Shown piece after piece: positions 1 through 6,632 of a stretch of 9,917 nucleotides of DNA. Source of the DNA: Chloroflexota bacterium. GTDB taxonomy: Bacteria; Chloroflexota; Anaerolineae; Thermoflexales; Thermoflexaceae. Under the pieces are notes generated by a model. The model was not told where the DNA came from. It saw only the letters and a list, made by a program, of their open reading frames with translations, and ran no database searches. The translations under genes were made by a program, and so were the position numbers. The stretch's first letter is position 1. Each line of letters starts with the position of its first letter. The stretch lies in contig JAUQQB010000074.1 of NCBI GenBank assembly GCA_030550075.1, forward strand, positions 1 through 9,917, read 5' to 3'.

Positions 1-466
1 CCCCGCCTCCGGTGAGATCCCGGATCGCCTCAACAGGATCTGTTTCCCGGGCATTTACGACATGCGTGGCTCCGGCCTGGCGGGCCAGGTCAAGCTTTGC
101 CGGGAGGATGTCCACGGCGATGATGGGATAAGCCCCTGCCAGACGCGCCCCCATCACAACGCTGAGCCCCACCCCACCCAGCCCGAAAACGGCCACGCTC
201 ATTCCCGGCTCCACCCGAGCCGTGTTCACCACTGCCCCCACCCCGGTCATCACCGCGCAGCCGAACAGGGCTGCTTTCTCCAGTGGGATCTCCGGATCGA
301 TCCGAATCAGCGACTCCTGGGCGGCGACCGTGAATTGAGAGAAGGCCGAAACCCCCAGATGGGGATACATGGCTTGCCCGGCGGCGTTGCGAAAGCGTCG
401 GGCACCACTCAGAAGCACCCCCGCGACATTAGCCCGGTTGCCGGTTTCACACAGAGGCGTTTGCCC
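1..466 (-). pseudogene. Zinc-type alcohol dehydrogenase, N-terminally truncated remnant (3' end off window)
   Basis: The minus strand reads as the nucleotide-binding half of a medium-chain zinc-dependent alcohol dehydrogenase, an enzyme that interconverts alcohols and aldehydes with NAD(H). Visible motifs are LCETGNRANVAG, then SAFSQFTVAAQE, then the Rossmann loop FGLGGVGLS followed by an Asp in IIAVD, which favours NAD over NADP. The C-terminus runs off the left edge. Reading upstream, recognisable homology stops near GQTPLCETG. The N-terminal part of about 90 residues is absent: the catalytic Cys, the GHE zinc ligand and most of the structural-zinc cysteines. The frame stays open for about 40 more codons of non-homologous sequence, up to a TGA near 583, and crosses a GC hairpin. 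No start codon with a ribosome site was found. I infer a 5'-truncated, inactive remnant. A mis-assembly or a very divergent N-terminus is the alternative. Confidence 0.7.
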
Positions 467-469
467 CTT

Positions 470-497
470 CCCTCGCCACTTCGCGGCGTGGGGAGGG
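470..497. repeat. GC-rich inverted repeat at the alcohol dehydrogenase break
   Basis: The arms CCCTCGCCAC and GTGGGGAGGG pair at 9 of 10 positions around an 8-base loop. The hairpin lies directly upstream of the point where alcohol dehydrogenase homology starts. It resembles a short dispersed palindromic element rather than coding sequence, but only one copy is in the window. It might instead be a terminator, although it has no T-run. Confidence 0.45.
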
Positions 498-609
498 GGG
501 ATAGAATTCGGGTGGTGGGCGGTCAGCGAAGCCGGCCGCCCACTACCCGAAAGCACCCAGTTTGCAACAGAGCAAATACAAGTCAAAAAAACTTCCTGAG
601 ATTTCGGTA

Positions 610-664
610 AGAAAGGGTTTAGAAGGGATGCGGGATGCTTTCGACACCTCGCATCTTCCCTTCC
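610..664 (-). terminator. Probable terminator of the aldehyde dehydrogenase gene
   Basis: Immediately after the TAG stop on the minus strand, the segments at 650-663 and 622-632 can pair (GAAGGG and ATGCG blocks, separated by a 3-base bulge on one side). The hairpin is followed on the minus strand by a pyrimidine-rich stretch, CCCTTTCTT. The position and order fit an imperfect intrinsic terminator. The T-run is interrupted, which lowers confidence. Confidence 0.45.
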
Positions 665-665
665 C

Positions 666-2120
666 CTAAGGCGCGGGGCGAATCACCACCATATGGACGT
701 GGGTCATCTCCTCCATGGCGTAGCGCACGCCTTCGCGCCCCAGACCGCTTCCTTTGACCCCACCGTAGGGCATGTGATCCGCCCGGAAGGTCGGCGTATC
801 GTTGATGATGATCCCTCCGAAATTCAGGCCCTGAATCGCCCGGAGCACCCGGTTGATGTCTCGGGTAAACACGGCCACCTGCAATCCATATTCCGTGGCG
901 TTGGCCGCTGCCAATGCTTCCTCGAAATCCGCGGCCTCCAGCACGGAGGCCACCGGCCCGAACACCTCCTCCCGCACGACCCGCATCTCCGGCCGCGCCC
1001 GGATCAACACGGTGGGCCACATCACCGGTCCTTCCCGTCGACCGCCTGTCACCACCTGGGCTCCGCCGCTCACCGCCTCCTGGACCCATCCCTCCACCCG
1101 CATGGCCTCCCGTTCATCGATCAGCGGCCCGACATCCACCCGCTCATCCAGCGGATCCCCCACCACCATCTCCTGAGCCGCCTTTGCGAACGTCTCCACC
1201 AACGGCTCATAAACCCTACGCGTCCCATAGATCCGCTGCACCGAGATGCAGACCTGACCGGAGTTATAGAACGCTCCGACCGCCAGCCGTCGTGCCACCC
1301 ATCCGAGATCGGTCACATCCTCCGCCACCACCACCGGTGTCGCGTTACCCAGCTCCAGCGTCAGCTTCTTAATCCCGACGACCCGCGTTAACCGATCCCC
1401 GACGGCCCGGCTGCCGGTGAAGCTCACCTTCCCCACCACCGGATGGGCCGCCAGCCACTCCCCCACCGTCCCACCTGGCCCAAAGATCAGATTGATGCCT
1501 CCGGCAGGGATCCCGGCGGCCTCCAGCACTTGGCAGAGTTTCACCGACGTCAACGGCGTGGCGCTGGCCGGCTTCAACACGACTGCGTTTCCGGCCGCCA
1601 GGGCTGGTGCGACCTTATGCGCCACCAGATTCAGGGGGAAATTGAATGGTGTGATCGCCGCCACCACCCCGACCGGCCGCCGGATGTAGAAGCCGAAATA
1701 CCCTTCGCCCGCGGGGACGGCGTCCAGGGGGATCACTTCGCCACTGATTCGCCGGGCCTCTTCGGAGGCGATGGTGAACGTCCAGATCGCCCGCTCCACC
1801 TCCGCGCGGGCCCACTTCAGGGCCTTCCCGGCTTCAGCGGCGATCAGCCGGGCGAAATCCTCTTTCTGTTCCCGGATCAGCTCCGCCGCCCGCCGCAGGA
1901 TCTCCGCCCGCCGCCAGGCGGGCAGGGCCGCCATCGCCTTCGCGCCCTCCTGAGCTGCGGCTACCGCCGCCTCCACATCCTCCCGCCGGGCCTCAGGCAC
2001 GATCCCGATCACCTCCCCGGTGTATTTGTCGCGCACCGGGATCGGCGTCCCACCTTCTACCCACCGGCCCCCAATGAACAGCCTCGCCTCCCCAAATCGC
2101 ACGCGCTCCTGAATCACCAT
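666..2120 (-). CDS. NAD(P)-dependent aldehyde dehydrogenase
   Basis: This is a 484-residue aldehyde dehydrogenase superfamily enzyme of normal length that oxidises an aldehyde to the acid in the cytoplasm. The expected landmarks are all present: PFNFPLN with Asn160, the cofactor lysine in LKPAS (Lys183), FTGS (234-237), the general base Glu257 in LELGNA, the nucleophile Cys291 in NSGQVCISVQRI, Glu385 in EEVFGP, and the C-terminal PYGGVKGSGLGREG. The GQVCISVQRI context resembles the lactaldehyde/phosphonoacetaldehyde/non-phosphorylating GAPDH-like branch, but the substrate cannot be read from sequence. The ATG is chosen for the GGAGGTG ribosome site at 2125-2131, 4 bases upstream. The gene is transcribed away from the MarR operon. 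The next gene downstream on the same strand is a truncated alcohol dehydrogenase, so an alcohol-to-acid pair may once have existed here. No clear promoter was identified. Confidence 0.95.
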   Translation of the reverse strand: MVIQERVRFGEARLFIGGRWVEGGTPIPVRDKYTGEVIGIVPEARREDVEAAVAAAQEGAKAMAALPAWRRAEILRRAAELIREQKEDFARLIAAEAGKALKWARAEVERAIWTFTIASEEARRISGEVIPLDAVPAGEGYFGFYIRRPVGVVAAITPFNFPLNLVAHKVAPALAAGNAVVLKPASATPLTSVKLCQVLEAAGIPAGGINLIFGPGGTVGEWLAAHPVVGKVSFTGSRAVGDRLTRVVGIKKLTLELGNATPVVVAEDVTDLGWVARRLAVGAFYNSGQVCISVQRIYGTRRVYEPLVETFAKAAQEMVVGDPLDERVDVGPLIDEREAMRVEGWVQEAVSGGAQVVTGGRREGPVMWPTVLIRARPEMRVVREEVFGPVASVLEAADFEEALAAANATEYGLQVAVFTRDINRVLRAIQGLNFGGIIINDTPTFRADHMPYGGVKGSGLGREGVRYAMEEMTHVHMVVIRPAP

Positions 2121-2356
2121 GACACACCTCCATGGGGGAAGATCAAGGGGACAAGAGATCTTTCGCCCTCTATTTTCCCCTTCAAGCAGCGCGCATTCAA
2201 GCTAGGCTTTTCAGTTTTCAGGCTGGACCCTAAACGAATCTGGATAACCGGGTTCATCCTGGCCCTCCCAAATTTCAGGCCGAGCGCCGCATCCGGGTTA
2301 TGGATGTTATTCGGCGAGGGCGTTGCGGGGGCGTTACAGAGAGGTTACAAAGCCCT

Positions 2357-2390
2357 GAGGTAGGACAACTGCTCGCAGTTGTCCCACCTC
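2357..2390. repeat. Dispersed palindromic repeat, copy 1
   Basis: The core at 2360-2387 matches the two copies near 9226 and 9379 at 27 of 28 positions: arm GTAGGACAACTG, loop CTCG, complementary arm. Here the flanking GAG/CTC extends the arms to 15 bases with a single A-C mismatch. The repeat ends exactly one base before the -35 box of the MarR operon promoter. It could act as a hairpin terminator that shields the promoter, as a binding site, or simply be a mobile-type repeat that landed there. Confidence 0.85.
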
Positions 2391-2419
2391 TTGACAAAAT
2401 CGCCCCAATGTCGTATCAT
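2391..2419 (+). promoter_or_regulatory. Sigma-70-like promoter of the MarR-glutaredoxin-protoglobin operon
   Basis: A perfect -35 box TTGACA (2391-2396) is separated by exactly 17 bases from TATCAT (2414-2419), which matches the -10 consensus at 4 of 6 positions. Transcription would start near 2426, about 40 bases before the ATG of the MarR gene. This is the strongest promoter visible in the window. Confidence 0.75.
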
Positions 2420-2420
2420 T

Positions 2421-2437
2421 AGTTAGGACTCCTAAGT
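2421..2437. promoter_or_regulatory. Probable operator for the MarR-family regulator
   Basis: TTAGGA-C-TCCTAA at 2423-2435 is a perfect palindrome, with weaker symmetry extending a few bases outward. It lies just after the -10 box, across the expected transcription start. A dimeric winged-helix regulator bound here would block the promoter. MarR proteins commonly repress their own genes through such sites, so autorepression by the next gene is the simplest reading. The binding itself is inferred. Confidence 0.55.
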
Positions 2438-2465
2438 TATTGCCCAGACTTTCAAGAGGTGTGTA

Positions 2466-3095
2466 ATGTCTCCCTTTAACCCGCGGGTTCGATCGGAACG
2501 GTTGTCCGGGCAGATCGCCATCGCCCTTTACCGGATCGCCCAGGCGATCCAGATTATGGTGCGCCGGGCCGGGCAGGTCTACGGCCTCTCGCCGGCCCAG
2601 GTCCAGGCTCTCCTCTTCCTGGCGTATGCCCGACCGGGCGTTCGCACCATCGGCGGGTTAGCCCAGCGCCTGCAGGCCACCCTGGCCACCACCAGCGAGG
2701 TGGCGGATGCGCTGGAACGGAAAGCACTAACGGTCCGGGAACCGTGGCCGGAGGATCATCGAGTCATCGGCGTCCGCTTAACCGCGGCCGGGCGGCGACG
2801 GGTCACTGACCTGGAGCATCTGCTGGATGACCTGGAGGCGGCGATCGCTGAGCTGCCGGAGACCGATCAGCAGAGCCTCCACCGCGCCCTGCAGCGGATC
2901 GTGCGCCGCATGGCCACAGCCGGCCATGTGGTGGTGTATGAGATGTGCTGGGGATGCGCCTTCTTTCGACCGAACGTCCACCCCGAAAATCCTGCGGCCC
3001 CGCACCATTGTGCGTTCATGGATGCTCCCCTGCCCGATGCGGATACCTACACCGAATGCCCGGATTTCACTCCCCGCGAGGAGGTGCCCACATGA
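2466..3095 (+). CDS. MarR-family transcriptional regulator with C-terminal cysteine cluster
   Basis: This 209-residue protein has the MarR plan. A dimerisation helix (about 10-38) is followed by a winged helix-turn-helix (about 42-113, from LSPAQVQALLFLA, a recognition helix near 74-86, and a wing with PEDHRVIGVRLTAAGR) and then a long helix (about 114-156). A C-terminal extension of about 50 residues follows, unusual for MarR. It carries Cys161-x2-Cys164 (CWGC), His180-His181-Cys182 and Cys198 in TECPDF, a four-cysteine set suited to binding zinc or an iron-sulfur cluster, or to thiol sensing. The ATG is preceded by AAGAGGTG with 4 bases of spacing. The stop overlaps the next gene (ATGA), so the two are translationally coupled. 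A palindrome over the transcription start is the probable autoregulatory site. Its role as a redox or gas sensor controlling the glutaredoxin and protoglobin is inferred. Confidence 0.9.
   Translation: MSPFNPRVRSERLSGQIAIALYRIAQAIQIMVRRAGQVYGLSPAQVQALLFLAYARPGVRTIGGLAQRLQATLATTSEVADALERKALTVREPWPEDHRVIGVRLTAAGRRRVTDLEHLLDDLEAAIAELPETDQQSLHRALQRIVRRMATAGHVVVYEMCWGCAFFRPNVHPENPAAPHHCAFMDAPLPDADTYTECPDFTPREEVPT
3078..3086 (+). promoter_or_regulatory. Ribosome binding site deciding the glutaredoxin start
   Basis: GAGGAGGTG lies 5 bases before the ATG at 3092, inside the last codons of the MarR gene. It fixes the start at 3092 rather than at an earlier in-frame ATG near 2945, which would overlap the MarR gene by about 150 bases and add residues unrelated to the family. 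Confidence 0.8.
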
Positions 3096-3382
3096 CCGGA
3101 GGACAACCGCTCCCCATCCGGATGTATGCCCGTCCAGACTGTGAGGACAGCGAGCTGGCCCGGAACCGGCTGCGGGAGCTGGGGATCCCCTTTATCGAGA
3201 TCAACATCGATGAGGATGAGACAGCGGCCCAGTATGTGGAACGGCTGAACCGCGGCTTCCGCAGCACGCCCACCATCGTGTTCGGGGATGAGGCTTTCTA
3301 CATCGTGGAGCCCACGGTGGAGCAGCTGGACGAAGCGCTACGGAGGGCTGGATATCCCGTGCCGGTCCGAGCCACTTCGTGA
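3092..3382 (+). CDS. Glutaredoxin-like protein with a single-cysteine CxxS active site
   Basis: This 96-residue protein has a glutaredoxin/NrdH/mycoredoxin-type thioredoxin fold: strand IRMYARP, active-site segment Cys17-Glu-Asp-Ser20, helix ELARNRLRELG, strand FIEINID, the cis-proline segment STPTIVF (Pro60) and a C-terminal helix EQLDEALRRAG. Family members usually have CPYC or CxxC. Here the second cysteine is replaced by Ser20, and Cys17 is the only cysteine in the protein. A monothiol mechanism (reducing mixed disulfides with a low-molecular-weight thiol, or cluster transfer) is therefore likelier than dithiol reduction. It is cytoplasmic, having no signal peptide. Its start overlaps the MarR stop by 4 bases. 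It may reduce or service the cysteines of the regulator or the globin; that partnership is inferred from position only. Confidence 0.85.
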   Translation: MTGGQPLPIRMYARPDCEDSELARNRLRELGIPFIEINIDEDETAAQYVERLNRGFRSTPTIVFGDEAFYIVEPTVEQLDEALRRAGYPVPVRATS

Positions 3383-3423
3383 GGGAATAAAGGGACGATG
3401 GTCCCTGGCCATTGTTCCCTTTT
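3382..3423 (+). terminator. Stem-loop between glutaredoxin and protoglobin genes
   Basis: An inner hairpin AGGGAC-GATG-GTCCCT (3391-3406) sits inside an outer pair AGGGAA (3382-3387) and TTCCCT (3415-3420), followed by TTT. It begins at the glutaredoxin stop codon. It could be a partial terminator or an RNA-processing stem that sets different expression levels for the globin and the two upstream genes. The tail is too short for a strong intrinsic terminator. Confidence 0.35.
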
Positions 3424-3441
3424 CCGCTCCAAACCATCCTC

Positions 3442-3447
3442 AGGAGG
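3442..3447 (+). promoter_or_regulatory. Ribosome binding site deciding the protoglobin start
   Basis: A consensus AGGAGG lies 7 bases before the ATG at 3455. It supports that start over an upstream in-frame ATG at 3398, whose 19 extra residues would be translated from the intergenic hairpin region. Confidence 0.85.
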
Positions 3448-3454
3448 TCCAGTC

Positions 3455-4045
3455 ATGAGCGTCCAGACGATTCCCGGATACACCTATGGGACGGCGGAGG
3501 TGGCGCGCTCTCCGGTGAGCGCCAAGGACTTCGAGGACCTCAAGAAGGCAACCATGTTCACCGAGGAGGATGAGCGCTACCTGCGGATGGCCGGGGAGGT
3601 CCTGGCGGATCAGGTGGAGGACATCCTCGACCTCTGGTATGGCTGGGTTGGATCCAACTCCCATCTGGTGTATTACTTCTCCGGTCCCGACGGGAAACCG
3701 GACATGAACTATCTCCAGGCGGTCCGTAAGCGGTTCGGCCAGTGGATCCTGGACACGTGCAATCGCCCCTACGACGCGAATTGGCTGAACTACGCCCAGG
3801 AGATCGGCTTACGCCATCACCGGATCAAGAAGAACCAGACGGATGGCGTCCAATCCGTTCCCCACATCCCTATGCGGTATGTCATCGCTTTCATCTATCC
3901 AATCACCTCGACCATCCGGCCCTTCCTGGCCAAGAAGGGCCATCCGCCGGAGGTGGTGGAGAAGATGCACCAGGCCTGGACTAAATCCGTGATCATGCAA
4001 GTAGCCCTCTGGTGCTATCCTTATACTAAAGATGGAGACTGGTGA
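3455..4045 (+). CDS. Protoglobin (single-domain haem protein)
   Basis: This 196-residue protein closely matches, from recall, the archaeal protoglobin of Methanosarcina acetivorans (195 residues), starting at MSVQTIPGYTYG. Conserved haem-pocket landmarks are Trp61-Tyr62 in LDLWYGWVG (distal B-helix pair), Phe94 in RKRFGQWILDT and His121 in IGLRHHRIKKNQTD (proximal ligand). Cys102 matches the position of the known Cys101 of the archaeal protein. The segments YVIAFIYPI and VALWCYPY complete the fold. There is no transmitter or GGDEF domain, so it is a stand-alone globin rather than a globin-coupled sensor. Protoglobins bind O2, CO and NO and can perform nitrite or peroxynitrite chemistry. The gene lies 72 bp after the glutaredoxin gene on the same strand, so co-transcription under the MarR promoter is likely. 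A gas-detoxifying or sensing role is inferred. Confidence 0.95.
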   Translation: MSVQTIPGYTYGTAEVARSPVSAKDFEDLKKATMFTEEDERYLRMAGEVLADQVEDILDLWYGWVGSNSHLVYYFSGPDGKPDMNYLQAVRKRFGQWILDTCNRPYDANWLNYAQEIGLRHHRIKKNQTDGVQSVPHIPMRYVIAFIYPITSTIRPFLAKKGHPPEVVEKMHQAWTKSVIMQVALWCYPYTKDGDW

Positions 4046-4063
4046 ATCTTCCGGAGCGAACCG

Positions 4064-4092
4064 CCCCCGGGCCTCATAGCGAGGCCCGGGGG
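4064..4092 (+). terminator. Strong GC hairpin after the protoglobin gene
   Basis: CCCCCGGGCCTC (4064-4075) and GAGGCCCGGGGG (4081-4092) form a perfect 12-bp stem with a 5-base loop. It starts 18 bases after the protoglobin stop and probably ends the operon. No T-run follows, so it may need Rho or act as an mRNA-stabilising 3' end. It also lies immediately before the broken regulator gene. Confidence 0.5.
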
Positions 4093-4100
4093 TCCTGGAG

Positions 4101-5706
4101 ATGGGACTGGAGGAACGGATCGCACGCAGCCGTCTGATCCCGCCCCGTCCCCGGCTGACCTGGGTGCAGCGCCCTCGTGTGGATGCCCGCTTGCGGGAGG
4201 CCTTTCAGGTCCCGGTGACGATCGTGCGGGCGGACCCGGGCTACGGCAAGACGACCGCCGTCGCCCAGATGGTGCATGATGGGTCCTGCCCAGCCGCGTG
4301 GTGCAGCCTGACGGAGGCCGAACGGGATCCGGTGCTCTTCCTGGCCCACCTGATTTTCGCGGTTCGAACCCTCGATCCGGGCAGCGGCACGCACGCCCTG
4401 ATGCTGCTCCAGGCACCCGGCGGCGCCCAGCATGGACCAGCGGTCATCGACGCGCTGGCCAACGATCTCTTCGACCGACTCTCCACCGACGCCCTGCTCA
4501 TTCTGGATGATTACCACCTGGCAGAAAGCCCGGAGGTCAACCGCCTGACGGAGCGGTTTGTTGAGGAAATGCCCCCCACCCTTCATCTGTTGCTCCTCAC
4601 CCGGCAGACCCCCGCCTTTCGAAACCTCCCTCGCTGGCGATCCTACGGCGAGGCCCGCGAGATCCTCACGGTAGATCTCGCCTTCACCCCGGAAGAGATC
4701 CAGGCCCTTTTCGCTCTTCACGGCTGCCCCATTTCTCCAGAGATCGCCCGTCGGCTGGCCGAAGAGACCGAAGGATGGATCATCGCGCTTCAGATGATCC
4801 TGCATCAGCTACGGGAAAGCGGGCCAAGCGCCATCGAGACGCTTCTGGATCGAATCCCGGAGGCGCTCCCTGACCTCTTCGACTACTTTGCCACGGAGGT
4901 TCTGAACCGCCAGCCCCCAGCCGTCCAGCGATTCCTGCTGCAGACCAGTATCCTGAGGGAGCTGGACACGGAAGCCTGCGCGGCGGTCCTGGAAAACCCG
5001 GAGGATCGTGCCCTGCTGGCTCACATTGAAGCACACGTTCCCTTTCTGGCTATGAGAGGAGATCCTGGAAGCCCTCTGGCCGGAGCGGGATCCTGCCAGC
5101 GCAGCCCTGGAGCTCCGGGTGACCCTTCACGCCCTGCACCGGGCCCTGGAGCCCACCCGGCGGCCCGGGCAGCCCCCTTTCTATGTGATCCGGGAAGGGG
5201 AGTTCCTGCGTCTGAACCCCCATGCGGTCTTTCACATCGATGCCGATCTGTTCACCGCCCTGCTGGCCCAGGCCCAGAAGCGGGAGCGCTTCGCTCCGGA
5301 TGAAGCCCTCAGCCTGCGGCGGCAGGCCCTGGCACTGGTCCAGGGGGAATTCCTGGAGGAATGCCGGTATGAGGATTGGGCGATGCCGGAGCGGGAGCAC
5401 CTTTCAGCGCTCTATCTCAGCGCCGCCGAACAGGTCGCGAGGGCCCTGGCGGCGCGGAACGCCTATGAGGAAGTGATCTCCCTCACGCAGCGGATCCTGG
5501 AGCGGGATCCCTACCACGAGGCCGCCTGTGGATTGCTGGTGCAGGCATGCTGGGCCCTTGGGCGGCGCGCCCTGGCGGTCCGCATCTACGAGCGCTTCCG
5601 GCAGCGCGTGCGGAAGGATCTGGGGGTTGAGCCGGCGCTATCCCTCGCTGCCCTGCTGGCTGAACTTTCCCCGGATGTCCAGCGCCCCGGCGGATTCGCG
5701 GGGTAA
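4101..5706 (+). pseudogene. MalT/LuxR-type ATPase plus SARP/BTAD regulator, internally deleted and frameshifted
   Basis: Two parts of one regulator type survive in different frames. Part 1 (4101 to about 5051) encodes about 317 residues of a STAND-type ATPase: SRLIPPRPRLTWVQRPR, Walker A ADPGYGKTT (44-52), Walker B ALLILDDYH (131-139), LLTR (165-168) and EGWIIALQ. It breaks at HVPFLAM, where the family continues into a YHALF-like segment and long TPR repeats. Part 2 (5056-5706, next frame) begins inside a winged-helix domain at EEILEALWPERDP. It runs through a full bacterial transcriptional activation domain to the stop (DADLFTALLAQAQ, EFLEECRYEDWA, ILERDPYHEAAC, RIYERFRQRVRKDLGVEP). A TGA directly precedes part 2. 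The missing middle, typically several hundred residues plus half of the DNA-binding domain, points to a deletion joined near 5052-5056. Translation from 4101 would give 400 residues with a junk tail. Activator function is very probably lost. Confidence 0.8.
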
Positions 5707-5710
5707 AGCG

Positions 5711-6619
5711 TCAATCTGCAGGGGGAAGGAGCGGCATACGCCAGCGGGGAACCGGCGCGCGGGGGGATTCCCGCATGACCAGCATGATGCTGGCGATCAT
5801 CAACGAGGCACCGGTCCATTGGATCGGTGTCAGATGCTCGCCGAGCCATCCCACGGCCAGCGCCACGGTCACCAGGATCTCCATCACCGTCAGCAAAGCG
5901 GTCTGAGTCCCTCCCAGACGCTTGACCCCCGTGAACATCCCCAGCCGCGAGAGCATCAGGACGGCGGCCATCGCGAAAATCGGACCCAGGGCGCTGGAAG
6001 GCACGGGAGGATGTGGGTTCCCAAAGATCCATCCGGCCACTGGCGTGAAGGCCGCCATCGCGGTCAGCGCATAAAGCGTCAGGGTCTGAGCGGGCATCTC
6101 ATACAGGACCCGCTGGCTGAGCACCACGTGAAGAGCGTAGAAGCCGCTGGACAGCAACACCAGAAGCACCCCGAGAAGATCGGGCATCCCCTGGAAACGG
6201 CCCAATAGCAAAATGAGGCCCAGGCTGGCCAGAAGGATCCGTAGACGGGTCAGGCCCGGGATCGGTTCGCCATTCAGGCGGGTCATCAGGGCCACCAGGA
6301 TGGGATACATGGAATAAATCAAATGGGCCACCGCGGCGTCCAGACGGTAGAGGCCCAGATAATAAAAAACCGACCCCAGGGCGTTGGCGAAGCCCACCGC
6401 CAGACACCCCAGCAGGCCCACGGGATAAATGTAGAGATAGCGGCGCCAGCGGGGATGAATCAGATATAGTCCCCAGAGGGCCAGAGCGGCCAGTCCGGTG
6501 CGCAGGACGACCACCGCGGTGGGGTCCGCGCCCTCGTGATAGGCCAGCTTCGCCAGGATCGGCGCCCCGCCCAGCATGATCGCCGAAAACAGGGCTGCTA
6601 AGATTCCCTGCCATTCCAT
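5711..6619 (-). CDS. EamA/DMT-superfamily membrane permease
   Basis: This 302-residue, highly hydrophobic protein has two EamA repeats (about 1-140 and 146-283) and roughly ten transmembrane helices, typical for the family. Recognisable features are the N-terminal LFSAIMLGGAPILAKLAY, the end-of-repeat helices HLIYSMYPILVALMTRL and TVMEILVTVALAVGWLGE, and HLTPIQWTGASLMIAS. Such permeases export or import small metabolites (amino acids, nucleotides and similar); the substrate here is unknown. The ATG is supported by AGAGG (6626-6630) 6 bases upstream. It starts 13 bp after the stop of the large hydrolase gene on the same strand, so the two are probably co-transcribed. Only 4 bp separate its stop from the end of the convergent regulator pseudogene. 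I see no terminator in that gap. Confidence 0.93.
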   Translation of the reverse strand: MEWQGILAALFSAIMLGGAPILAKLAYHEGADPTAVVVLRTGLAALALWGLYLIHPRWRRYLYIYPVGLLGCLAVGFANALGSVFYYLGLYRLDAAVAHLIYSMYPILVALMTRLNGEPIPGLTRLRILLASLGLILLLGRFQGMPDLLGVLLVLLSSGFYALHVVLSQRVLYEMPAQTLTLYALTAMAAFTPVAGWIFGNPHPPVPSSALGPIFAMAAVLMLSRLGMFTGVKRLGGTQTALLTVMEILVTVALAVGWLGEHLTPIQWTGASLMIASIMLVMRESPRAPVPRWRMPLLPPAD

Positions 6620-6632
6620 CGTAGGCCTCTGA

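Larger units (their letters stand above)
2121..2465. other. Divergent intergenic region between aldehyde dehydrogenase and MarR genes
   Basis: This 345-bp region separates two divergently transcribed genes. The right third holds a palindromic repeat (2357-2390), a sigma-70-like promoter (2391-2419), an operator-like palindrome (2423-2435) and the MarR ribosome site. The left two thirds are lower in GC than the flanking genes and should contain the aldehyde dehydrogenase promoter. The best minus-strand candidate there is TTGAAT followed about 18 bases later by AAAATA, too weak to annotate separately. I see no RNA gene or riboswitch. Confidence 0.6.

Noticed and set aside
62..610. A 182-codon plus-strand frame over the alcohol dehydrogenase remnant
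   Set aside because: The minus strand reads a clear dehydrogenase Rossmann region; the plus-strand product is low-complexity and His/Pro/Arg-rich.
2121..2350. A riboswitch or small RNA upstream of the aldehyde dehydrogenase gene
   Set aside because: I found no extended pairing or recognisable conserved aptamer core, only short, weak inverted matches.
1443..2363. A 306-codon plus-strand frame opposite the aldehyde dehydrogenase
   Set aside because: It is a shadow of the aldehyde dehydrogenase gene, Pro/Arg-rich, without motifs, and runs into the intergenic region.
2945..3091. An upstream in-frame start for the glutaredoxin-like protein
   Set aside because: It would overlap the MarR gene by about 150 bases, and the extra residues are a frameshifted reading of the MarR cysteine tail. 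The ATG at 3092 has a strong ribosome site.
4074..4805. A minus-strand 243-codon frame opposite the ATPase part of the regulator
   Set aside because: The plus strand has Walker A and Walker B motifs in the right order; the minus-strand product resembles nothing and is a shadow.
5040..5070. Programmed ribosomal frameshift joining the two halves of the regulator
   Set aside because: A whole central region including half of the winged helix is missing at the joint, and no slippery sequence is seen. A deletion explains this better.
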